A stretch of 12,500 nt of DNA from Chloroflexota bacterium (GTDB taxonomy: Bacteria > Chloroflexota > Dehalococcoidia > Lucifugimonadales > JADFKI01): positions 1 through 12,500 of the forward strand of contig JADFKI010000078.1 in assembly GCA_022565015.1 (NCBI GenBank), in the 5' to 3' direction. The notes beneath the pieces were generated by a model. The model saw only the letters and a list, made by a program, of their open reading frames with translations. It searched no databases and was not told where the DNA came from. Both the position numbers and the translations under genes were made by a program. Positions 7,375 through 12,500 of the stretch are shown in pieces (the stretch's first letter is position 1; each line of letters opens with the position of its first letter).

Positions 7375-8286
7375 ATGGTATCAAGGGAACGGGTCGACGA
7401 CTCTCGCGGCACCGACTCGAAGCTCATCGGCCGCATTCTTGTCGTGGACGACGAAGAGCCCATGCGCAAGTTGCTGGACGAAATGCTGACGATATTCGGT
7501 CATGAAGTCGTTACCGCGGTGGACGGACAGGACGGAATCGAACGCCTGCAAGAGGAGCGGTTCGACGTCATAATATCCGATCTTTCGATGCCCCGAAAGA
7601 CGGGCGTAGACGTCCTGAACGCAGCCAAGAGCGTCGACCCAGACTATCCGGTCGTCATTATTACCGGCTATCCCTCCCCCGAGACCGCCGAGAAGCTCAT
7701 CAGGATCGGAGCGTCCGAGTTCATCACAAAGCCCTTTGAGATGGACAGGGTCCATATCACCATTACCAAGCTGCTGGCGATGCGGAAATTTGGCTCGACG
7801 TTGATGGCCGGGCCGGCCACAGGTGCGAATCGGGCGATGGAGGGCCTGGAGGATGAGGTCTGGACCTATCCGCAGTTCTTTCGGCTCCTCAGGAAGGAGG
7901 TCGGCCGTTCGCGTACCAGCGACAGTACGTTCACACTCCTGATGGTAGAGATCGATGATATCGAACGACACATCGAGTTGGACGGTGAAGAAGGAATCGG
8001 CGAACTCAATAAGACGCTCGCGGAGGCCCTGATCTTGAATACGCCCCCCGGCGCGTTCATTGGGCATACCAGCCGCACGGAATTTGGGCTCATTCTCCCC
8101 GACAGGGCGAAAGAGGACGCAGTCGCCCTGGGCGAACGTGTTCAGGCCAATTCGGAGTGGTATTTCAGGACTACGTTCGGTGCGGCGTGCTTCCCGATGG
8201 ACGGCCAGGATGCTGAGAGCCTGATGAGCGTGGCGCGTTCGCGGATACGTTCGATCAAGGAAGAGGGCGGCGAATTATCGAGCTAG
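7375..8286 (+). CDS. Response regulator: receiver domain plus strongly degenerate GGDEF-like domain (paralogue 2)
   Basis: A 303-aa paralogue of the regulator at 1953. The receiver (about 17-135) is complete: D25/D26, phospho-acceptor D69 in SDLSMPRKTG, T97 and K119 in TKPF. The C-terminal part aligns with a GGDEF domain, but the hallmark sites are gone. The D-x-LTGLxNR region reads DEVWTYPQF, the metal-binding FDID region reads VEIDDIERH, and the GGDEF loop reads SRTEF before GLILPD. The hydrophobic frame, the EVGRS helix end and the closing FGAACFP strand are kept, so the fold probably survives without cyclase activity. The start is supported by GAGGAG (7361-7366) 8 bases before the ATG. 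It is followed after 99 bases by its closest relative in the window. The output partner is unknown. Confidence 0.83.
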   Translation: MVSRERVDDSRGTDSKLIGRILVVDDEEPMRKLLDEMLTIFGHEVVTAVDGQDGIERLQEERFDVIISDLSMPRKTGVDVLNAAKSVDPDYPVVIITGYPSPETAEKLIRIGASEFITKPFEMDRVHITITKLLAMRKFGSTLMAGPATGANRAMEGLEDEVWTYPQFFRLLRKEVGRSRTSDSTFTLLMVEIDDIERHIELDGEEGIGELNKTLAEALILNTPPGAFIGHTSRTEFGLILPDRAKEDAVALGERVQANSEWYFRTTFGAACFPMDGQDAESLMSVARSRIRSIKEEGGELSS

Positions 8287-8372
8287 ACCTTGAGAGCTCC
8301 CAATCGTCAGACGAGCCCAAAACGATAGTGTCTGGTTTTCTGGCGAGCCATGTCGCGTCGATGCAGGTCGAC

Positions 8373-8377
8373 AGGAG
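8373..8377 (+). promoter_or_regulatory. Ribosome binding site AGGAG deciding the start at 8386
   Basis: AGGAG lies 8 bases before the ATG at 8386. The upstream in-frame ATG at 8350 has no comparable site and would add 12 residues (MSRRCRST...) absent from the paralogues. With 8386 the protein begins MV like the other two. Confidence 0.75.
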
Positions 8378-8385
8378 CGATCGCT

Positions 8386-9324
8386 ATGGTTACAACGGAA
8401 CAGAGCAATAGCGAGGGCGAGGGCGATTCCGCTCTGATTGGCCGGATTCTCGTCGTCGATGATGATCAGGTCTTGTTGGACGTACTCAATGAGATCCTCA
8501 CGTTGAGGGGCCATGAGGTAGTAACCGCCGTCGATGGCCAAGAGGCGATCGAGCTCCTTCATACGGAGCGGTTCGACCTGATCATCACCGACATCGTGAT
8601 GCCTCGCAAGACCGGCGTCGACGTACTCAACGAGGCCAGGGACATCGATCCCCGATATCCGGTAATCGTCATCACGGGGAATCCCTCGGAAGAGACCACC
8701 GAAAAACTCATAAGGGTCGGCGCCTACGAGTTCATTGTGAAACCCTTTGACAACGACAGGGTGCTTACCGCCGTCACCAAGCTGCTGGCCATCAGGAAGT
8801 ATGAACCGACCCCGCCAAGCGACGATTCTATTGACCTGGAGGTCAACTTCGAGGGTATCGAAGACGAGATATGGACCTACTCCCAGTTCATCCGTCTGCT
8901 TTCCAAAGAGATCAACCGGTCCAGTGTGCACCAGCGCATATTCAGCCTCGCCGTTATAGATATCGACGAGTTCGAGCGGCATATGGAGCTGGACGGAAGG
9001 CAGCGTACGGCCGAGCTCGCCCGAATCCTCGCATTGGACCTCGTGCATTACGCGCCCCTGGGCACGATCATCGGCCGCACAAACAATGTCGAGTATTCGC
9101 TGCTCATGCCTGAGACGGCCCGTGAATTTGCCGAGGGCTGGGCAAGGCGCATTCAGGCAGATTCGAACTGGTATTTCAAGGTCACCTATGGGGTGTGCTT
9201 TTTCCCGGACAACGGCGCCGACCCGCTGCACCTGCTGGACCAGGCAAGGTCGGAGATTCGTTTCCTCAGGGGCCAGAATAACGAGCCAACGGAGCACATC
9301 GAAGAGCACGGCACCCGCATCTAG
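8386..9324 (+). CDS. Response regulator: receiver domain plus strongly degenerate GGDEF-like domain (paralogue 3)
   Basis: A 312-aa protein with the same plan as the preceding gene and the closest match to it. Receiver residues are D25/D26, phospho-acceptor D69 in TDIVMPRKTG, T97 and K119 in VKPF. The C-terminal domain keeps IDIDEFERH, with the metal-site Asp, but the GGDEF loop reads NNVEY before SLLMPE. The start of that domain reads DEIWTYSQF, matching DEVWTYPQF in paralogue 2. Both share a (D/E)xWYF motif near the end (SNWYFKVTYG versus SEWYFRTTFG). These shared replacements suggest a domain diverged under its own constraint rather than random decay. I chose the start at 8386 for its ribosome binding site and paralogue agreement. 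The tandem position suggests co-regulation with the previous gene; no clear promoter was found in the 99-base gap. Confidence 0.83.
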   Translation: MVTTEQSNSEGEGDSALIGRILVVDDDQVLLDVLNEILTLRGHEVVTAVDGQEAIELLHTERFDLIITDIVMPRKTGVDVLNEARDIDPRYPVIVITGNPSEETTEKLIRVGAYEFIVKPFDNDRVLTAVTKLLAIRKYEPTPPSDDSIDLEVNFEGIEDEIWTYSQFIRLLSKEINRSSVHQRIFSLAVIDIDEFERHMELDGRQRTAELARILALDLVHYAPLGTIIGRTNNVEYSLLMPETAREFAEGWARRIQADSNWYFKVTYGVCFFPDNGADPLHLLDQARSEIRFLRGQNNEPTEHIEEHGTRI

Positions 9325-9396
9325 CGGCGCCGGCAACCCCTGCGGGCAGTCTCAGAAGCGAGGGACGGCTTGCGCGACCAGAAGAGGTGAGATGCA

Positions 9397-9431
9397 GCCG
9401 GCGATTATCGTGGGTATCGGCCTTCGCCGGC
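9397..9431. terminator. Hairpin between convergent genes, possible terminator
   Basis: Perfect 8-bp arms GCCGGCGA (9397-9404) and TCGCCGGC (9424-9431) enclose a 19-base loop, between the third response regulator stop and the convergent zinc-ribbon gene. No T-run is adjacent, and the nearest TTTT is 20 bases on. The location suggests termination; the structure is only moderately persuasive. Confidence 0.35.
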
Positions 9432-9452
9432 AATCGAGGGCATGGACAGATT

Positions 9453-9713
9453 TTAGCGCTTATGTACCAGTCTTCTCGTAAACAGGAGCCCCAAGGCCCC
9501 GAACGCGAGACCCAACACCGCCGTTACCGGCCGATAAGAAGGCTTCAGGGGTGAGTCTGCCGACCGTCCCTCGTCCGAGGCGCCAAACCTCATTATCTTG
9601 GTGTCGCACACGGCACAGCGCCCCTGGATGGCCCGCCTGCCGCCCTTGATGGTCACTGAGACGTTGTCCATCATGTCCTGCTTCGTTCGACACTTCAGAC
9701 AGTAACCTATCAC
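9453..9713 (-). CDS. DUF5679-type zinc ribbon protein with C-terminal membrane segment
   Basis: An 86-aa protein. Residues 4-45 form a compact zinc ribbon with two CxxC knuckles (C5/C8 and C33/C36) and the pattern CLKCRTKQDM...GGRRAIQGRC, which I recognise as DUF5679, a small family of unknown function common in archaea and Chloroflexota. Instead of ending there, the protein continues through a polar linker into a hydrophobic segment (VTAVLGLAFGALGLLF, about 63-78) followed by RR and HKR, which would place the short C-terminal tail in the cytoplasm. The start is GTG at 9713, preceded by AGAGGT about 6 bases away. It is convergent with the third response regulator. Family identity is fairly secure; the function is unknown, perhaps nucleic-acid or metal binding near the membrane. 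Confidence 0.72.
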   Translation of the reverse strand: MIGYCLKCRTKQDMMDNVSVTIKGGRRAIQGRCAVCDTKIMRFGASDEGRSADSPLKPSYRPVTAVLGLAFGALGLLFTRRLVHKR

Positions 9714-10154
9714 AAGATACCTCTCTGCCTATCGGCCACCTGCTTGTGCAACTCAGATAACGAGCTGCGAATCGGCATTCCCACGGCGGCAATCAGTTGG
9801 AAAGTAACCTTATCCGCCTCCATGCGTCCGATTATCCAATAATAAGCGCATAGTAGGGTGTGGGGTAAAGGTGGAAGCCACCTGATATATGGGAGACTGT
9901 GTCAATGTGCGGCGGCAAAAGGGCAATATATATCGCTGGAAGCCGTGCGTTGCGATTAGCTCACCCAATTCAGCTGCATCTGAGCTGAACACCGCGCACG
10001 CCAAGCATGTCGGGAGCGAGAGTCACTGATGTGTCGGAGACACGTGCATGCCGCGCCTGGCGGAAATTCGTCCATGATGCCTGGCTCGATGTCGAAATAA
10101 ATACTAGTACCTACCATCATAAATCAGCGTAACGTTGTTTGAGGCTTCCAGGAT
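9714..10154. other. Gene-poor stretch upstream of the recombinase remnant
   Basis: No intact gene is recognised. A frame from GTG 9907 begins VRRQKGNIYRWKP and runs to a stop after about 40 codons. Its first dozen residues resemble the N-terminus of tyrosine integrases (RRxKGxIY...), so it may be a relic of the pseudogene that follows, but the match is short. Small hairpins (GTGTC-GGA-GACAC at 10031-10043; AGGTGG-AAG-CCACCT near 9870) are present. The stretch is more AT-rich than the core genes. Confidence 0.4.
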
Positions 10155-10676
10155 GGACTACTGACTTGGTCCACTCAAAGGGAACTGGATGCTCGTTCCG
10201 GCTCTCGGTAAATCGGTCAATTGCCTGACAGACCTGTCGGCGACCTCCAGGCGGATGATCCACATCGAGGAGGCGACCGTTAGACTCCTACAGGGCCACA
10301 GGGCCACAGGGCCACAGGGCCACAGGGCCACAGGGCGGAACAAGCTGAATACCGGCTGCAACTTGGGGGAGTGTACGAGAATAACGGACTGGTGTTCACG
10401 TCGCCCACGGGCGGCATCCTGGACCCGGGGACGCTATCGAAGTCGTGGCAAAGGCTCTGCAAAAGAGAGGGTATGAAATTCCGACTCCACGATCTGAGAC
10501 ACCATCACGCGACGGCCTTAATCGAGAACGGAGTGCACATCAAGGCGGTCCAGAATAGGCTCGGGCACAGCTCGCCGTCCCTCACGATGAAGATTTACGC
10601 GCACGTCTCTCCGCAGACGGACAAAGAGGCGGCTGAGGCCTATGACAGGGCCATGGCGGCGGCCCGATTAAAGTAA
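10155..10676 (+). pseudogene. Tyrosine recombinase / phage integrase, frameshifted and truncated
   Basis: The last 101 codons (10371-10676) are an intact C-terminal catalytic half: NGLVFTSPTGG, HDLRHHHAT with the box II HxxR, LGHSSPSLTMKIYAHV with the conserved His and nucleophile Tyr. Box I Arg and the N-terminal arm-binding and SAM-like domains are missing. Upstream, pieces continue in other frames. Without any stop, the same frame reads back as EQAEYRLQLGGVY to the tandem repeat. Across the repeat the previous frame gives TSRRMIHIEEATVRLLQGHR, and before that RLSVNRSIA (another frame) and weakly LLTWSTQRELDARSG. All are in the correct order for an integrase. At least two frame changes plus the repeat expansion make it a pseudogene. 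GTG 10371 has no good ribosome binding site, so a functional short protein is unlikely. It marks an old integrated element. Confidence 0.8.
10291..10338 (+). repeat. Octanucleotide tandem repeat CAGGGCCA inside the recombinase pseudogene
   Basis: Five exact copies of CAGGGCCA start at 10291, 10299, 10307, 10315 and 10323, followed by a sixth diverged copy CAGGGCGG (10331-10338). Two copies would encode an uninterrupted LLQ-GHR-AEQ-AEY junction of the integrase. The four extra copies add 32 bases and shift the frame by two. Slipped-strand expansion explains the array. Confidence 0.93.
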
Positions 10677-10695
10677 GAGCAGCAACACGATGTAA

Positions 10696-10737
10696 GAGGG
10701 GCCCGGTTTACGCCAACCGAGCCCCTCGATTCAGTTT
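10696..10737. terminator. Strong hairpin between convergent genes, likely bidirectional terminator
   Basis: Thirteen-base arms at 10696-10708 and 10715-10727 (GAGGGGCCCGGTT / AACCGAGCCCCTC) pair with one defect around a 6-base loop. The defect is a C-A mismatch in plus-strand RNA and a G-U wobble in minus-strand RNA, so the hairpin is slightly better for the minus-strand gene. The flanking T-runs are poor (CAGTTT on the plus side). It lies 20 bases after the recombinase stop and just beyond the minus-strand hypothetical. Confidence 0.65.
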
Positions 10738-10748
10738 AACGGTTTCCC

Positions 10749-10976
10749 CTAGTCGTCATCGTCGCCTTCCGACTCTACAGCGCCGCACGCTTCGACCGGG
10801 AAGATAAGCACTTCAATCTCTTTTGGCGGGTCGTCTAACGTTTCTGCAAACATGATCGCTTCACGCCGCGCTGATATAGTGGCGATGTCGTCCAAAGGGT
10901 CGCCAGAAGCTCCACCTGGGAGCTGTACCAACGTTGCCATACCGTCGGGAGAGACGATCCAGAATCCAACAAACAT
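10749..10976 (-). CDS. Hypothetical small acidic-tailed protein
   Basis: I do not recognise the family. From the ATG at 10976 the product is 75 aa, starting MFVGFWIVSPDG, with a central amphipathic region (DDIATISARREAIMFAETL) and a strongly acidic tail (ESEGDDDD). A longer version from TTG at 11009 gives 86 aa and has AGGAG directly upstream, but only one base away. No signal peptide or membrane segment is evident. It faces the recombinase remnant across a strong hairpin that would terminate it. In an accessory region with decayed genes this may be real or chance. The tidy terminator and absence of internal stops slightly favour a real gene. Confidence 0.45.
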   Translation of the reverse strand: MFVGFWIVSPDGMATLVQLPGGASGDPLDDIATISARREAIMFAETLDDPPKEIEVLIFPVEACGAVESEGDDDD

Positions 10977-11201
10977 TAGGTCGCGGCTAATGTTCCCGAG
11001 GGTTCGCAAGCTCCTGGACCTTCGACAAAGGAGCCGCTACCGTAAAGGATTCGTCTCCGGATACCGCTTCCGCTTAGGTGGCTCCTCCTATTCTCCCTCC
11101 CCCGTGGCAGATAAGACGTTCCAACGGACGCTCAAAAGTCGCCTCACGGCAAACGATGTGTTAATAGTGGACTGATAAACCTTACGCCGCAGGTGGAGCA
11201 A

Positions 11202-11702
11202 ATGCCACAGCCTAGCCGCACTACCAGAGCAAAAGCGAAGCGTCGTCAGCAGGCCCAACAGGAGGAGCCTTCGAAAAGGAAGACGACTAGTGAGCGCTCG
11301 CCCGCAGAAGAGGTAAGCCGGGCACAGGAGCCGGAATTCAGCCAGGCGACATTCGAGCGTCACGCTGCCCTGCTCAGTGACCCACAACTCTCTCATCCCG
11401 TTAACGCAAGGGTAAAAGCCCAGGTCGTTCGTAAGCTCCAGTCGGACCATGGCAACCAGTACGTCCAGCGATTGGTCAACCACATCACTGCAAAAAGAGA
11501 GGTGCAGACGAAACGCGTTCAACGGCCGGTGGCCGAGAGTGTTCAAAGACATCTCTCCGAAAAGGAGGAGAAAACGTTAGAGAAAGCAGCGCCTTACGCG
11601 AGATGGGACGAGGATAAGATTGAGAAAGAACTGTTCAGAGCCGAAGATAGACTACGGGAATCTCCACGGTTCGCCCCCCAAATGCGAACACATTACGGAT
11701 AA
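11202..11702 (+). CDS. Small VQR-rich protein with eCIS-associated GNxYVQRL motif
   Basis: A 166-aa basic, Gln/Arg/Lys-rich soluble protein with no membrane segment. The first 45 residues are disordered and charged. The centre holds RHAALLSDPQLSHPVN, then VVRKLQSDHGNQYVQRLV. The pattern LQxxxGNxYVQRL, followed by more VQR triplets (TKRVQRPV, ESVQRHL), is characteristic of proteins found with extracellular contractile injection systems, often N-terminal to DUF4157 (eCIS-core) or to toxin domains. Here no DUF4157 HExxH motif or toxin domain follows; the C-terminus is a charged helical segment. The ATG at 11202 has AGGTGGAG about 3 bases away; GTG at 11193 is an alternative. No sheath, tube or baseplate genes lie in the window. 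It may be a lone cargo or leader, or a remnant. Family assignment is by motif only. Confidence 0.6.
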   Translation: MPQPSRTTRAKAKRRQQAQQEEPSKRKTTSERSPAEEVSRAQEPEFSQATFERHAALLSDPQLSHPVNARVKAQVVRKLQSDHGNQYVQRLVNHITAKREVQTKRVQRPVAESVQRHLSEKEEKTLEKAAPYARWDEDKIEKELFRAEDRLRESPRFAPQMRTHYG

Positions 11703-11716
11703 ATGGGACGCCGCCG

Positions 11717-12196
11717 TTGCGACCTAGTCGGCATGTTGCCCTTTCCGCTGTGGCTGGTGGCGCCTTGTGGGCGGCCACCGGGGAGCCGTGGGCGCTGCCT
11801 GTCACCGTGGGCGCCGGCGTGTTGGTGGATATCGATCATGGCCCGGACCTGTGGTGGACATTTGCACTGAGGCGCACGCCGGCCGCGTCCTTTGTGCTGC
11901 ACGCGTGGGAGTGGCTGTTAGGGCTTTCTGTTCTGGCTTTCGTGCTAGGTTTTCCGTGGTGGCTGGTCGCGGTCTGTGTTGGATACGGTCTCCACGTAAG
12001 TACCGACCATCTATTCAATCGCGGACGTCCGTTGGCCTACTTCTTTTTCTACAGGGCTCTGCACGGGTTCCGAATGGCGCGCGTGTTCACCGAGGGCAGT
12101 GCCGACCGCGCGTACGTTACATTGGAGAAGGAGGTCCCAATCGCTGTCTGGCTGATAGATTGGTGGAAGGCACGAAAGGCACGGAAAGCTCTTTGA
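11717..12196 (+). CDS. Multi-pass membrane protein with conserved D-x-DH / LHxWEW / HxxxD motifs
   Basis: A 159-aa integral membrane protein with about three hydrophobic segments (roughly 7-35, 59-80 and 80-96). Polar residues sit in or near them in a pattern like membrane-bound metal-dependent hydrolases of the YdjM/DUF457 type: VDIDHGPDLWW (37-47), LHAWEWL (61-67), then GLHVSTDHLFN (90-100) and FFFYRALHGFRMARVF. The His/Asp/Glu set could bind a metal, which is inference from motif resemblance. The cytoplasmic tail is basic (WWKARKARKAL). The only usable start in frame is TTG at 11717, without a clear ribosome binding site, 14 bases after the stop of the VQR-rich gene. The two may be translationally coupled. 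Subfamily and substrate are unknown. Confidence 0.65.
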   Translation: MRPSRHVALSAVAGGALWAATGEPWALPVTVGAGVLVDIDHGPDLWWTFALRRTPAASFVLHAWEWLLGLSVLAFVLGFPWWLVAVCVGYGLHVSTDHLFNRGRPLAYFFFYRALHGFRMARVFTEGSADRAYVTLEKEVPIAVWLIDWWKARKARKAL

Positions 12197-12500
12197 GGTA
12201 CGACGAAAGCACCCGGAGCCAGGGCGATTTCGGGTGGGCCGAGACGTTTTATCGACGATCCGGGGCTCCAACGTCCTTTCCCCCATAGAAGTAGCCAAAG
12301 GAACGGATGCCACTCTGTAGATCACCGAGTGGCCCAAGTTCCAACAAGTGGAATTGGCTCAGACGCCAGCTGCTGAGAGGCTGCCGGTTATCCTCGATGC
12401 CCGCAACACCTTGGAACCATGCCAGTTGAACCGGCTCGACGTTGAATACTAAGGAATGGGAAGATAGACACGAGGGTGATCCCATCGGACAGTCCTTCCG
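12197..12500. other. Window end: no intact gene
   Basis: Apart from the dehydrogenase remnant, nothing in this stretch is supported. A 78-codon minus-strand frame at 12249-12485 runs opposite the remnant and has no recognisable motif, so it is taken as a shadow. Confidence 0.5.
12264..12452 (+). pseudogene. UDP-glucose 6-dehydrogenase, 3' remnant with in-frame stop
   Basis: One reading frame reads SPIEVAKGTDATL, then a TAG at 12318-12320, then ITEWPKFQQVELAQ and LPVILDARNTLEP, ending LNRLDVEY and TAA at 12450. This is the ordered C-terminal signature of UDP-glucose dehydrogenases (EAxKGADALLIxTEWPEF..., PVIxDGRNxxDP...). The intact enzyme oxidises UDP-glucose to UDP-glucuronate for surface polysaccharide. 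Only about 60 codons of an expected 430 or so are here. The N-terminal NAD-binding and central domains are absent, and the nonsense codon replaces a hydrophobic residue just before TEW, so the gene is dead. It lies directly after the membrane-protein gene and reinforces the picture of a decayed accessory segment. Confidence 0.75.

Noticed and set aside
8376..8383. GCGATCGC, the HIP1 octamer of cyanobacteria
   Set aside because: I noticed only this one occurrence, in DNA that otherwise does not look cyanobacterial; chance at this GC content.
8275..9336. A 353-codon minus-strand open frame
   Set aside because: It is antisense to the third response regulator, whose receiver motifs are unmistakable; the antisense product shows no family motif.
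9391..9480. A 29-codon frame starting ATG 9391 behind AGGTGAG
   Set aside because: The Shine-Dalgarno-like run touches the ATG with no spacing, the peptide overlaps a hairpin and the opposing zinc-ribbon gene, and it has no recognisable feature.
10291..10338. CRISPR-like or iteron array
   Set aside because: The units are only 8 bp and directly abutting with no spacers, and they sit inside an integrase reading frame.
10158..10361. Minus-strand frame with repeated WPCGPVAL units
   Set aside because: The repeat is simply the 8-bp tandem array read in reverse; the three frame phases of an 8-mer give a 24-bp pseudo-protein repeat.

Overview
The window is high-GC bacterial DNA (roughly 60% by eye) with compact, mostly single-gene housekeeping units and an accessory right end. 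A Chloroflexota (Dehalococcoidia/SAR202-like) source is my best guess. It rests on the flavour of the FumC, the DUF5679 zinc ribbon, the COG2945-like hydrolases and the hairpin-rich intergenic repeat at the left edge. No rRNA, tRNA or marker gene is present, so the assignment is inference.

Layout. 1-283 holds about 2.2 copies of a 127-128 bp direct repeat, each full copy with two hairpins. 386-1633 (+) is a tRNA CCA-adding/poly(A)-polymerase-type nucleotidyltransferase behind a good sigma-70 promoter. 1953-2876 (+) is the first of three related response regulators, each a receiver domain followed by a decayed GGDEF-like domain. A minus-strand cluster follows: fumarase FumC (2960-4348) downstream of two alpha/beta hydrolase paralogues (4407-5048 and 5137-5784), with gaps of 58 and 88 bases and a perfect 10-bp inverted repeat in the gap between the hydrolases. 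Divergent to it lies an L-threonine aldolase gene (5884-6924) with a textbook TTGACA-17-TATTCT promoter. Two more receiver/degenerate-GGDEF paralogues lie in tandem at 7375-8286 and 8386-9324, facing a small membrane-anchored DUF5679-type zinc ribbon (9453-9713, minus).

From about 9.7 kb to the end the DNA changes character: gene density drops and broken genes appear. There is a tyrosine recombinase pseudogene (about 10155-10676) whose reading frame is broken by, among other things, an expanded 8-bp tandem repeat. After it come a small acidic-tailed hypothetical (minus), a VQR-rich protein carrying the GNxYVQRL motif seen in proteins associated with extracellular contractile injection systems (eCIS), a membrane protein with conserved His/Asp motifs, and the 3' remnant of a UDP-glucose 6-dehydrogenase gene with an in-frame stop. 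This looks like the scar of an integrated, partly decayed element.

How the genes work together. The metabolic genes (fumarase, threonine aldolase, CCA enzyme) are ordinary core functions. The three response regulators are the most distinctive chromosomal feature. All keep the phosphorylation machinery, but the signature GGDEF reads GESEI, SRTEF and NNVEY, so they are probably phosphorylation-controlled sensors or scaffolds rather than cyclic-di-GMP synthases. No histidine kinase is in the window. The best leads for something unusual are this regulator family, the octanucleotide-expanded recombinase and the eCIS-like small protein.
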